From DATKWD01 sp035529695 (GTDB taxonomy: Bacteria > Actinomycetota > Acidimicrobiia > Acidimicrobiales > Salinilacustritrichaceae), in contig DATKWD010000165.1 in the NCBI GenBank assembly GCA_035529695.1, forward strand, positions 16,799 to 80,798: 64,000 nucleotides of DNA. The letters run 5' to 3'. Each line of letters opens with the position of its first letter. Within the stretch, counting starts at the first letter, position 1. Shown here one piece after another: positions 38,643 through 46,447 of the stretch. Both the position numbers and the translations under genes were made by a program. Below the pieces are notes generated by a model. That model saw only the letters and a program-made list of their open reading frames with translations, was not told where the DNA came from and searched no databases.

Positions 38643-40250
38643 ATGGAAGGCATCTTTGGTGACATCTTCGAAGCGGTGGCCGAGGCGGTTCCCGACCGGC
38701 CTGCGCAAGTCTTCGGTGATCAGACGTATTCGTGGCGCGACCTCGATCGCCGGGCCAATGCATTGGCGCGTGATCTCCTCGACGCAGGACTCTCCGAGCA
38801 GTCGAAGGTCGCGGCCTACCTTTACAACCACCCCGCGTTCCTCGAGACCTACTTCGCCTCGTTCAAGGCCGGGCTGGTGCCGTTCAACACCAACTACCGC
38901 TACGGCCCCGGCGAGATCACCTACCTGTTCGACAACGCTGACGCCGAGGCCGTGGTCTTCCACGCCACGTTCGCACCGCTGATCGAGTCGATCCGCGCCG
39001 ATCTCCCGCTCGTCAAGCGCTGGTACGTGGTCTCCGACGGCGAACCCGAGCCCGATTGGGCCGTGAACTACGAGTCGGTGGTCGGTGGTGGTGCCGCCCG
39101 GGTGGTGGCCCCGTGGGGACGCAGCGGGGATCACATCCTGATGATCTACACCGGTGGCACGGCCGGCATGCCCAAAGGGGTCATGTGGCCCCAGCGTGAT
39201 CTGTTCCACGTGCTCGGCGCCGGCGGCAACCTGGTGCTCGGCAGCCCGCCGGCCGAGAGCAACGACGAGATCGGCCGGCGCGCCGCTGAGGCGGGCGAGG
39301 CCCGGCAGCTGCCCGGGTGCCCGCTCATGCACGGCACGGGGCAGTTCACCGCGTTCGTCGCGCTGACCGGTGGTGGAACGATGGTCCTCAATCCGAGCCG
39401 ACACTTCGATGCAGCCGAGATGTGGAGCCTCGTCGAACGAGAATCGGTCGGCTCGATCGTCATCGTGGGCGACGCATTCGGGCGTCCGCTGCTGGCCGCC
39501 CTTCGGGCCGAACCCGATCGGTGGGACCTGTCGAGCCTGGGGCTCATCGTCAGTTCGGGCGTCATGTGGAGTCAGGAGGTCAAGGACGGACTCCTCGAAC
39601 ACCTCCCGAACGCGCTCCTCTACGACAGCTATGGCTCGTCGGAGGCCGTGGGCCTGGGAGCCTCGGTCTCGGCTGCAGGTCAGGCTGAGCAGACGGCGAC
39701 CTTCAAGCTCGGTGATCGGGTGAAGGTGTTCACCGAGGACGGCCGTGCGGTCGAACCCGGATCGGACGAGGACGGGTTCGTCGCGATCGCCGGCCACGGC
39801 CCGAGCGGCTACTACAAGGACGAGGAGAAGTCGGCGCAGACATGGCGGGTGATCGACGGGGTGCGCTACGGCATCCCTGGCGACCACGCCAAGGTGAACC
39901 CCGACGGCACCCTGCAACTGCTCGGGCGCGGATCGGTGTGCATCAACACCGGTGGCGAGAAGGTCTTCCCCGAAGAGGTCGAGGAGGTGCTCAAGCAGCA
40001 CCCGTCGGTCGAGGACGCGGTGTGCGTCGGTATTCCGCACGAGCAGTTCGGCGAGTCGATCTGCGCGGTGATCGAGCCGGCGAACGGAGCGGTCGATGCC
40101 GCCGAAGTGATCGACCATGTGAAGGAGCGACTTGCGCACTACAAGGCTCCGCGTGACGTGGTCGTGATCGACACGATCGGCCGGGCCGCCAACGGAAAGG
40201 TCGACTACAAGGGCCTCCAGGCCAAAGCACGCGAGGTCCTCGACCGGTGA
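38643..40250 (+). CDS. Acyl-CoA synthetase (AMP-forming), FadD-like
   Basis: A 535-residue adenylating enzyme. The phosphate-binding loop is YTGGTAGMPKGVMW, the A5 region YDSYGSSEAVGLG, A7/A8 GDHAKVNPDGTLQLLGRGS and INTGGEKVFPEEVE, and the catalytic Lys is in NGKVDYKGL. It activates a carboxylic acid (fatty or related) to its CoA thioester via an acyl-AMP. The ATG at 38643 has TAATGT 8 bases upstream. The stop overlaps the GTG of the following lyase gene, so the two are translated together. Confidence 0.92.
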   Translation: MEGIFGDIFEAVAEAVPDRPAQVFGDQTYSWRDLDRRANALARDLLDAGLSEQSKVAAYLYNHPAFLETYFASFKAGLVPFNTNYRYGPGEITYLFDNADAEAVVFHATFAPLIESIRADLPLVKRWYVVSDGEPEPDWAVNYESVVGGGAARVVAPWGRSGDHILMIYTGGTAGMPKGVMWPQRDLFHVLGAGGNLVLGSPPAESNDEIGRRAAEAGEARQLPGCPLMHGTGQFTAFVALTGGGTMVLNPSRHFDAAEMWSLVERESVGSIVIVGDAFGRPLLAALRAEPDRWDLSSLGLIVSSGVMWSQEVKDGLLEHLPNALLYDSYGSSEAVGLGASVSAAGQAEQTATFKLGDRVKVFTEDGRAVEPGSDEDGFVAIAGHGPSGYYKDEEKSAQTWRVIDGVRYGIPGDHAKVNPDGTLQLLGRGSVCINTGGEKVFPEEVEEVLKQHPSVEDAVCVGIPHEQFGESICAVIEPANGAVDAAEVIDHVKERLAHYKAPRDVVVIDTIGRAANGKVDYKGLQAKAREVLDR

Positions 40251-41122
40251 GCATGTGGGGCTCGAGGTTGCGGGATCGTCTTGCGTCCGGGGTCCCGGTG
40301 CTGATGCCGGGAGCGTGGGATGCGCTGTCGGCCCGGCTGGCTCATCGCGCCGGCTTCGACACCGTGTTCCTGAGTGGCTACTGCGTGTCGGCGACGCTGC
40401 TCGGTCTACCTGACTTCGGCTATCTCAGCCAGACCGAGATGGCCGAGACGGCGCGACGGGTCTGCACGGCCAACCCCGAGCTCATGGTCGTCGTCGACGG
40501 TGATACCGGCTACGGGAATCCGCTCTCGGTTCGCAGGACGGTCGACCTGTGGGAGGACGCGGGCGCCACCGGGATCTTCATCGAGGATCAGGTGTGGCCG
40601 AAGCGGTGTGGCCACATGGACGGCAAGGAAGTCGTGCCCGTCGACGACTGGTTGGCGAAGCTCGCCGCAGCCGTCGAACAGCGGACCGATCTGTTCGTCA
40701 CCGCGCGCACCGACGCGCGGGCCGTGATCGGACTCGACGAAGCCATCGACCGGGCACGAGCCGCGGTCGAGGTCGGCGTCGATGCGGTCTTCGTCGAGGC
40801 ACCCGAGTCGATCACCGAGCTGCAGGCCATCAGCGAATCACTTCCCGCCGTGACGCTCGTCGCCAACATGGTCGAGGGGGGCAAGACGCCACTGCTCACG
40901 CCCGCCGAGCTCCACGACCTCGGGTTCGACCTGATCGTGTCGCCGTTGTCGGTGCTGTTCGGTGCGGTCAGGGCCATGCAGGTCGACCTCGCCACTCTGG
41001 CCGAACACGGCACGTTGCGCGACCACGTCGACTCGGTGGTCGGATTCGACGAGTTCGGCGACCTCGTCGACCTCGCCCACCACCAACAACTCGACGCGCG
41101 TTCGACCCTGCCCACCACCTGA
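40247..41122 (+). CDS. Isocitrate lyase/PEP mutase superfamily enzyme
   Basis: A 291-residue TIM-barrel enzyme. VDGDTGYGNP supplies the Mg-binding Asp residues, and EDQVWPKRCGHMDGKEVV is the catalytic KKCGH loop in the form KRCGH. TARTDARAVIGLDEAIDRA is typical of methylisocitrate lyase, oxaloacetate decarboxylase and carboxyvinyl-carboxyphosphonate relatives. It cleaves or rearranges a C-C or P-C bond of a 2-oxo/2-hydroxy acid; the precise substrate is open. The GTG at 40247 overlaps the synthetase stop (GTGA); an ATG at 40253 is also possible. Its stop lies inside the palindrome that follows. Confidence 0.86.
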   Translation: MSMWGSRLRDRLASGVPVLMPGAWDALSARLAHRAGFDTVFLSGYCVSATLLGLPDFGYLSQTEMAETARRVCTANPELMVVVDGDTGYGNPLSVRRTVDLWEDAGATGIFIEDQVWPKRCGHMDGKEVVPVDDWLAKLAAAVEQRTDLFVTARTDARAVIGLDEAIDRARAAVEVGVDAVFVEAPESITELQAISESLPAVTLVANMVEGGKTPLLTPAELHDLGFDLIVSPLSVLFGAVRAMQVDLATLAEHGTLRDHVDSVVGFDEFGDLVDLAHHQQLDARSTLPTT

Positions 41123-41172
41123 TCTTCGTTGCTCTCCCGCCAATAATTGGCGGGAGAGCAACGAAGATCAGG
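41118..41172. repeat. Perfect 27-base-arm palindrome, copy 2 of a dispersed repeat
   Basis: Arms 41118-41144 and 41146-41172 are exact reverse complements around one central A. The left arm starts within the lyase stop codon. It would fold into a very stable hairpin and probably terminates or stabilises the lyase mRNA ahead of the metX promoter. A diverged copy with the same length and centre lies at 32421-32469. There is no T-tract and no transposase nearby. Confidence 0.9.
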
Positions 41173-41223
41173 GGTTGTCGTGGTCAAACGGTTTCCTGCG
41201 CCGGCCAGGTCGGGGTATCGTTC

Positions 41224-41320
41224 GGCGGTCATCAAGAGCGGCCCGATACATCGGGTCCGGCAACCTGGGACTGGACACCCAAGGTGCCTCCCACCTCGGT
41301 GGGGATGTGGTCCGGAACTT
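41224..41320 (+). promoter_or_regulatory. SAM riboswitch (SAM-I/SAM-IV clan) upstream of metX
   Basis: The leader of metX shows the SAM-binding core in order: GTCATCAAGAGCGGC, then a 7-base-pair P2 hairpin (CCCGA-TACA-TCGGG), CCGGCAACCTGGG, CCCAAGGTGCC, a P4-like hairpin (CCCACC...GGTGGG) and a closing GGATG that can pair with CATC. The CAAGAG, GGCAACC and GGTGCC elements are the conserved positions of the SAM-I and SAM-IV classes. The short P2 without a kink-turn points towards SAM-IV or I/IV. SAM binding should lower metX-transsulfuration gene expression. A TATCGT box at 41216 could be the promoter -10. Confidence 0.78.
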
Positions 41321-41360
41321 CCGGTCAACGAAGTGCCAGTGCAGCGAGGGTGTCCGTCGA

Positions 41361-42602
41361 ATGCGAGACATGGACGACCCCGACCTCCAATCCACGCCCC
41401 TGAGCCAGGACCCCCGTGGTGGACGCCGCGCGCACGCCAGCGCCCTTCCGGCCACCGGTGCCTGGCGGCCGGGAGACCCGGTCGCCGACCGCAAGTTCCT
41501 CCAGATCAACCCCGGCCGCCCCTTCGCCCTCGAGGGCGGCGACCTGTTGCTGGAACCCACGGTCGCCTACGAGACCTTCGGCACGCTCGATGCCGATGCC
41601 GGAAATGCGGTGCTCGTCTGCCATGCCCTCACAGGCGATGCCCACGTGGCGGGTCCGGCCAAGCCGGGTCAAGCCACTGCCGGCTGGTGGTCCGAGCTGA
41701 TCGGGCCGGGCAAGGCCCTCGACACCGGTCGCTACTTCGTGGTGTGCGTGAACGTCCTCGGGAGTTGTCAGGGCACCACCGGCCCGGCGAGCCCGCATCC
41801 CGACGACGGCGAGCCGTACGGCAGTCGGTTCCCGGTCGTGACCGTCCGCGACATGGTGCGGACCCAGGCGGCGGTGGCCGACGAGCTCGGCGTCGACCGG
41901 TGGCTCACGATCGTCGGCGGCTCGATGGGGGGCATGCAGGCCCTCGAGTGGGCGGTGATGTACCCGCACCGGGTGCGATCGCTCGTCCCGATCGCCACCT
42001 GCCTGGCTGCATCTGCGCAGCAGATCGGGTGGTGGAGCACCGGGCGGCGGATCATCCGCCTCGATCGCAACTGGCGGGGAGGCGACTACTACGACGCAGC
42101 CGACGGTGACGGTCCGCACGACGGGCTCGCTCTGGCCCGCCAGATCAGCCAGATCACGTTCCGGAGCGATGATGTCTTCACCGAGCGCTTCGGGCGTGAC
42201 GTGGTCGAGCCCGAGGAACGCTTCGAGCTGTGGCAGCGGTTCGAGGTCGAGCGCTACCTCGAATATCACGGCGACAAGCTCGTCCGCCGGTTCGACGCCA
42301 ACAGCTACCTGGTGCTGACCAAGGCGATGGACCTCCACGACCTGGCCCGGTCGCGCGGCGGGATGCAGCGAGCCGTGCACCGCATCGAAGCTCCGCTGTT
42401 GTCGATCGGCGTCAGCTCGGACAATCTCTATCCCGCTTATCAATCGCGACAGATCGCCGAGTCGGTCGAAGAAGGCGGGGGGCGATCGCGCTATGTCGAG
42501 CTCGAAAGCCCCCACGGCCACGACGCCTTCCTGATCGAGCACGCCCAACTCGCCCCGACGCTGTCGGGCTTCCTGGACGAGATCCAAGAGGAGACGCCAT
42601 GA
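41361..42602 (+). CDS. metX: Homoserine O-acetyltransferase
   Basis: A 413-residue alpha/beta hydrolase-fold acyltransferase. HALTGDAHVAG, the nucleophile elbow GGSMGGMQALEWAV (catalytic Ser), FEVERYLEYHGDK, ANSYLVLTKAMDLHDL and ESPHGHDAFL (catalytic His) are all characteristic of MetX. It transfers acetyl from acetyl-CoA to homoserine, the first committed step of methionine synthesis in actinobacteria. Starts at 41361 or 41370; GAGGG lies 10 bases before the first. It is controlled by the SAM riboswitch and overlaps the transsulfuration gene by 4 bases. Confidence 0.95.
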   Translation: MRDMDDPDLQSTPLSQDPRGGRRAHASALPATGAWRPGDPVADRKFLQINPGRPFALEGGDLLLEPTVAYETFGTLDADAGNAVLVCHALTGDAHVAGPAKPGQATAGWWSELIGPGKALDTGRYFVVCVNVLGSCQGTTGPASPHPDDGEPYGSRFPVVTVRDMVRTQAAVADELGVDRWLTIVGGSMGGMQALEWAVMYPHRVRSLVPIATCLAASAQQIGWWSTGRRIIRLDRNWRGGDYYDAADGDGPHDGLALARQISQITFRSDDVFTERFGRDVVEPEERFELWQRFEVERYLEYHGDKLVRRFDANSYLVLTKAMDLHDLARSRGGMQRAVHRIEAPLLSIGVSSDNLYPAYQSRQIAESVEEGGGRSRYVELESPHGHDAFLIEHAQLAPTLSGFLDEIQEETP

Positions 42603-43768
42603 CCGATGACCTCCGCCCCGAGACGACGGCGATCCGGGCCGGTCGCGCCCACGACGGCGCGTCGCTCGCGCCGGTGCTGTGGCCGTCGACGACCTACCGG
42701 CTGGACGACCTCGACCGTGCCAGAGAGCTCAACTTCGCCGCCCGCCCGCCCGACTTCTACGGACGCAACGGCAGCCCGACGGTCAACGAATTCGCGGACG
42801 CGGTGGCCGCGCTCGAAGGCGCCGAGGCTGCACTTGCACTGGGTTCGGGGATGGGGGCGCTCTCGACCATCGTGTTCGCCCTGTGTTCGGCCGGCGATCA
42901 CATCGTGGCCCAGCATCGCACCTTCTCGGTCACCAACCAGCTCCTCACCATGGTCTGCCCCCGCTTCGGGATCGACGTGACGTTCGTCGATGCGACCGAC
43001 GTCGGAGCGGTCGAGGCGGCGGTCGAACCCGGCCGGACGATGCTCGTCATCGTCGAGACGCCGGCCAACCCCGGCCTCGATGTGATCGACCTCGCGGCGA
43101 TCGGGCAGATCGCCGGACCGTTCACGGTCGTCGACTCGACGATGGCGACCCCGGTCGTCCAACGGCCACTCGAGCACGGGATCGATCTGGTCATGCACGC
43201 CGCCACCAAGGGCATCGCCGGTCACAACGACGCGATGCTCGGCGTGGTCGCCGGCGAGCAGGAACTGATCGACGTCGTGTGGCGGCACCACCTGGTCCAC
43301 GGCGCCGTGGCGAGTGCCTACGACAGCTGGAACGGCCTTCGCGGTCTGCGGACCCTGCACGCACGAGTGCGTCAGCAGTCGGCGTCGGCCGCGGTGCTCG
43401 CCGATCGGCTGGCCGACCATGCGTCGGTGGCCTCGGTCAGGTACCCGGGGCGAGGCGATCACCCGCATCGCGACATCGCCGCGAGGCAGATGGAGAACGG
43501 CGGGACCATCGTGGCCTTCGACCTCGCAGGCGGGGCCGACGTGGGTGCCGAGTTGCTCAGGCGCTGCCGGCTCGTTCTGAGCGCAGCGAGCTTCGGTGGG
43601 CCCGAGACCCTCATCACCCACCCGGCCTCGACCACCGCCGCCACGCTCAGCCCCGACGATCGCGCGGCGATGGGAATCGGCGACGGCACCATTCGTCTGT
43701 CGGTCGGTCTCGAGCACGTCGAGGATCTGTGGGACGACCTCGACGCGGCGCTCGGCGGAGTCGACTGA
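42599..43768 (+). CDS. Cys/Met metabolism PLP enzyme (transsulfuration family)
   Basis: A 389-residue PLP enzyme of the cystathionine gamma-synthase family. YGRNGSPTVNEFADAVAALE, GSGMGALSTIVFAL, VETPANPGLDVIDL, VDSTMATPV and the PLP Lys in HAATKGIAGHND are visible, together with the C-terminal SFGGPETLITHPAST. It acts right after MetX on O-acetylhomoserine, either as a sulfhydrylase (MetZ/MetY-like) or cystathionine gamma-synthase (MetB). The sequence alone does not settle which. The ATG overlaps the metX stop (ATGA), so both are under the SAM riboswitch. Confidence 0.92.
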   Translation: MTDDLRPETTAIRAGRAHDGASLAPVLWPSTTYRLDDLDRARELNFAARPPDFYGRNGSPTVNEFADAVAALEGAEAALALGSGMGALSTIVFALCSAGDHIVAQHRTFSVTNQLLTMVCPRFGIDVTFVDATDVGAVEAAVEPGRTMLVIVETPANPGLDVIDLAAIGQIAGPFTVVDSTMATPVVQRPLEHGIDLVMHAATKGIAGHNDAMLGVVAGEQELIDVVWRHHLVHGAVASAYDSWNGLRGLRTLHARVRQQSASAAVLADRLADHASVASVRYPGRGDHPHRDIAARQMENGGTIVAFDLAGGADVGAELLRRCRLVLSAASFGGPETLITHPASTTAATLSPDDRAAMGIGDGTIRLSVGLEHVEDLWDDLDAALGGVD

Positions 43769-43775
43769 AGCGGGC

Positions 43776-44519
43776 TCAGCCTCCGAGGAAGGCCGTCAGG
43801 GCTGCGATGTTCTCGGCGCTGCCGATGAGGCTGGGGAAGACCTCGTCCTCGCGACGCCGAGCGTCGCGCCAATCGCCCCGGCTCTCGAGCATGAGTCCCT
43901 TGGTGGTGCGGAGCGCGTTGACCGGCATCGCGCCGATCTCGCGAGCGACGGCCATCGCATCGGCGACGACCTCGTCGTCTTCGCTCATTCGCCATGCCAG
44001 CCCCGACCGCAGCGCCGTCTCGGCGTCGATCCACGACGCAGTGAAGATGGCGTAGGCCGCATCATGCCAGCCCATGGTCGCCGCCAGTGAGGCTGAGCTG
44101 CCCGCCTCGGTCGTGACGCCGAGGTTGACGAACGGCGCCTTGAGCCTGGCTGACCTGGCCATGAACACCAGGTCGCAGTGGGGGAGCAGGGTCAGGCCGA
44201 TGCCGACCCCGACGCCGTTCACCGCCGCCACCAAGGGCTTGTCGAATCGCTCCAGGATGTCCATGAATCGATAGAAGCCGCGCTGGGCACCCTGGGGGAT
44301 CTCGGGCGGATCGGCCATCTCGGCCAGGTCAGCTCCTGCGCTGAAGGCGCCGGGCGCGCCCGTGATCACGACGCAGCCGATCGCATCGTCGTCGAGCGCC
44401 GCTTCGAGCGCGTCGCTGGTCGCGTTCCACAGCGCCTCGTTGAACGCGTTCTTGGCCTCGGGACGGTTGAGCGTCAGGAGGCGAACGCCGGCGGTGTCTT
44501 CGATGTCGAGCACGGTCAT
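43776..44519 (-). CDS. Enoyl-CoA hydratase/isomerase family protein
   Basis: A 247-residue crotonase-fold enzyme. NRPEAKNAFNEALW, the oxyanion-hole segment GAFSAGADLAEM, KPLVAAVNGVGVGIGLTLLP and the LGVTTEAGSSASL region are standard. At the two usual catalytic Glu positions of hydratases I see Gly/Thr-rich sequence with one Glu (TTEAG), so activity may be isomerase-like or altered. The ATG at 44519 (MTVLDIEDTAGV) is the normal family N-terminus. It is divergent from the Fpg/Nei gene with a 36-base gap. Confidence 0.88.
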   Translation of the reverse strand: MTVLDIEDTAGVRLLTLNRPEAKNAFNEALWNATSDALEAALDDDAIGCVVITGAPGAFSAGADLAEMADPPEIPQGAQRGFYRFMDILERFDKPLVAAVNGVGVGIGLTLLPHCDLVFMARSARLKAPFVNLGVTTEAGSSASLAATMGWHDAAYAIFTASWIDAETALRSGLAWRMSEDDEVVADAMAVAREIGAMPVNALRTTKGLMLESRGDWRDARRREDEVFPSLIGSAENIAALTAFLGG

Positions 44520-44542
44520 CCGGCGAGTCTGCCAGCTCGGGA

Positions 44543-44548
44543 TACCGT
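44543..44548 (+). promoter_or_regulatory. -10 box of the Fpg/Nei gene
   Basis: TACCGT lies exactly 7 bases before the GTG at 44556. It supports the GTG as start, which gives the essential N-terminal Pro-Glu after Met. Confidence 0.45.
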
Positions 44549-44555
44549 CGCTCGG

Positions 44556-45332
44556 GTGCCCGAGCTGATCGAGGTCGAGATGTACCGGCAGGCGGCCGAA
44601 GCCGTCGTCGGTGCCACCGTCTCGGCCGTCCCGACCCTCGACCCCCGTTACGCGCGTGGTGCGCCGACTGCGGTCGTGATCGACGCACTGCGGGGCGCGA
44701 CGATCGAGGCGGTTCGTCGGATCGGCAAGCTGTTGCTCCTCGACACTGATCGGGCCGTCGTCGGCGTGCGGTTCGGCATGACCGGCCGGCTGCTGATCGA
44801 CGGCATCGGTCCGATCGACGCGCTCGAGTACGGCCCGACGAGTGACGACCGCCGGTGGGACCGACTCGTGCTGCGCTTCGCCGACGGCCGGCTGCTCACC
44901 GTCAATGACTCGAGGCGCTTCGGCCGGATCGAGATCGATCCCGACGAAGGATCGCTCGGACCTGAAGCCGGCTCGGTCACGGTGGCTCGTCTCCGTGGTG
45001 CCCTCGGGACGAGCCGGGCGGCGTTGAAGAGCCGCCTGCTCGACCAGCGCCGGCTCGCGGGGCTCGGCAACCTGCTGGCCGACGAGTCGCTGTGGCGCGC
45101 CGGGCTCGATCCGCGTCGGTCGGCCGGGGGGCTGGCCGACGACGAGCAGCGTCGATTGGCGCGCACGATCCGTTCGACCATCGGTGAGCTCACGGTTCGA
45201 GGGGGAAGCCACACCGGCGACCTCCAGCCGGAGCGTCGACCCGACGGGAGGTGTCCTCGAGACGGCGGACCGCTCCAGCTCGAGACCGTGGCCGGGCGGA
45301 CGACCTGCTGGTGCCCGACGCACCAGCGGTGA
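44556..45332 (+). CDS. Fpg/Nei family DNA glycosylase
   Basis: A 258-residue glycosylase/AP lyase of the Fpg/Nei family. From the GTG start the mature protein begins PELIEVEMYRQAAE, keeping the catalytic Pro and the Glu next to it. RIGKLLLLDT carries the beta-hairpin Lys, and KSRLLDQRRLAGLGNLLADESLW is the helix-two-turn-helix. The C-terminal zinc finger is degenerate: CPRD...CPTHQ has only two of the four usual Cys, with Asp and His at the other positions. It removes oxidised bases. The GTG of the next gene overlaps its stop (GTGA). Confidence 0.88.
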   Translation: MPELIEVEMYRQAAEAVVGATVSAVPTLDPRYARGAPTAVVIDALRGATIEAVRRIGKLLLLDTDRAVVGVRFGMTGRLLIDGIGPIDALEYGPTSDDRRWDRLVLRFADGRLLTVNDSRRFGRIEIDPDEGSLGPEAGSVTVARLRGALGTSRAALKSRLLDQRRLAGLGNLLADESLWRAGLDPRRSAGGLADDEQRRLARTIRSTIGELTVRGGSHTGDLQPERRPDGRCPRDGGPLQLETVAGRTTCWCPTHQR

Positions 45333-46150
45333 GGCAGGACGCGTCACCAGTCGCGCCGCGGCGCGCCACTACAGTCGACATCTTGCGCAGGGTTCGACGA
45401 GATGGCAGGACGCCGACGCGCCGACGCGCCGTTGCGCTCGCCTTCGCGGTCGCACTGGCGCTCGGGGTGAACCTCGTGAGCGCGATGGCGCAGGTCGGTC
45501 CGCCCACCACCCCGCCGACCGAGCCGCCCACCACCCCCACGACCGCGCCCCCCACCACCCCGCCGACCGAGCCCCCCACCACCACGTCGACGACCACCCA
45601 GGTGACGGCACCTCCGCCGACGGCGGCACCCACGACCACGATCCGGCGGACGACCACGACGGTCCGCACGGCACCCACTGCCGTGTCGCCCACCGAACCA
45701 CCGACCACGGCGACGACGGTCATCACCTCGACGACCAACCTGCTGGTGCCCGGCGACGGGTCCGACGGCTCGCAGTCGACCACCACCACGATCGCCGTGG
45801 CCAGCACCTCCGGGATCAGCGAATCGACCAGGGTCACCGCCATCGTCGCCGGGCTCGTCGTGATCGCGCTGATGGTGGCGATCATGACCGCGCGCTACTG
45901 GAGGATGACGAAGCCGGTGCCGCTCGCCGACAACGCAGCCCTCGATGTGCTCGAGACCGAGGACGACACCGGCGACGACTTGGACGAACCGGTCGAGCCC
46001 GCCACGACGTCGGGGCCCACTGCTCACGGCGCGCCACCCGGGTCCGAACCCGGCCAGGACACCGCCGCCACGTCGCCGGTGCCACCATCGCTCCCGAGCG
46101 TCGATGACGCCTCCGCACCGGGACGCAGCGTCTTCGCCGATCCGAGATGA
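45329..46150 (+). CDS. Thr/Pro-rich single-pass membrane protein
   Basis: A 273-residue protein of unknown function. After a basic N-terminus comes a signal-anchor-like helix (AVALAFAVALALGVNLVSA), then a long Thr/Pro-rich stretch made of repeats (PPTTPPTEPPTTP type), a TM helix (VTAIVAGLVVIALMVAIMTA) and an acidic cytoplasmic tail. The layout suggests a surface-exposed stalk tethered at its C-terminal end. The GTG at 45329 overlaps the Fpg stop (GTGA); a TTG at 45383 is an alternative start close to the signal helix. No family is recognised. Confidence 0.7.
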   Translation: MRQDASPVAPRRATTVDILRRVRRDGRTPTRRRAVALAFAVALALGVNLVSAMAQVGPPTTPPTEPPTTPTTAPPTTPPTEPPTTTSTTTQVTAPPPTAAPTTTIRRTTTTVRTAPTAVSPTEPPTTATTVITSTTNLLVPGDGSDGSQSTTTTIAVASTSGISESTRVTAIVAGLVVIALMVAIMTARYWRMTKPVPLADNAALDVLETEDDTGDDLDEPVEPATTSGPTAHGAPPGSEPGQDTAATSPVPPSLPSVDDASAPGRSVFADPR

Positions 46151-46182
46151 GTCGGTCCGCCGGACCGCGGTACGTCGGCAAC

Positions 46183-46188
46183 TAAGGT
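46183..46188 (+). promoter_or_regulatory. -10 box of the gene at 46196
   Basis: TAAGGT lies exactly 7 bases before the GTG at 46196. The same hexamer and spacing occur at 35092. Confidence 0.5.
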
Positions 46189-46195
46189 CGCCTCG

Positions 46196-46423
46196 GTGTC
46201 CGAAGCCTTCGATCCAGACGCGATGGTGGAGCGGTTTCGCGAGCGGGCTGCTGCGGTGAAGAAGCGAAATCTGCCGGCTGTCGGCGGCGACGAGCGCGCC
46301 CGTTTCATCGAGCAGGCTCAGACCGACTTCCAGGACTACGCCATGATCGGCGATGCCACGGCCGAGTTGGTCGACGGTGTCCTGACCCTCACCGTCGACC
46401 TTCGCCCCGACGCCGACGCCTGA
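46196..46423 (+). CDS. Small conserved-looking protein (75 aa)
   Basis: A 75-residue acidic protein from GTG at 46196. It is predicted largely helical: FDPDAMVERFRERAAAVKKR then FIEQAQTDFQDYAMIG, ending in a short strand region (ATAELVDGVLTLTVDLRP). No family is certain. The TAAGGT box 7 bases upstream and the even codon use indicate a real, independently transcribed gene. It lies 24 bases before the Pro-rich protein gene, so the two may be co-expressed. Confidence 0.65.
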   Translation: MSEAFDPDAMVERFRERAAAVKKRNLPAVGGDERARFIEQAQTDFQDYAMIGDATAELVDGVLTLTVDLRPDADA

Positions 46424-46447
46424 TCGGCCCGACCACAGGAGACTCAC

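Noticed and set aside
38514..40139. Long N-terminal extension of the adenine methyltransferase frame
   Set aside because: It would overlap the acyl-CoA synthetase gene entirely and has antisense-type composition; methyltransferase similarity begins only after the GTG at 38516.
32421..41172. The two palindromes as ends of a transposon
   Set aside because: They are 8.7 kb apart with ordinary metabolic genes between, no transposase and no target duplication; each is itself a full palindrome rather than one terminal repeat.
45503..45720. CRISPR-like short repeats in the Thr/Pro region
   Set aside because: The repeats are in frame and code for PTTPPTEPP; no unique spacers of constant length are present.
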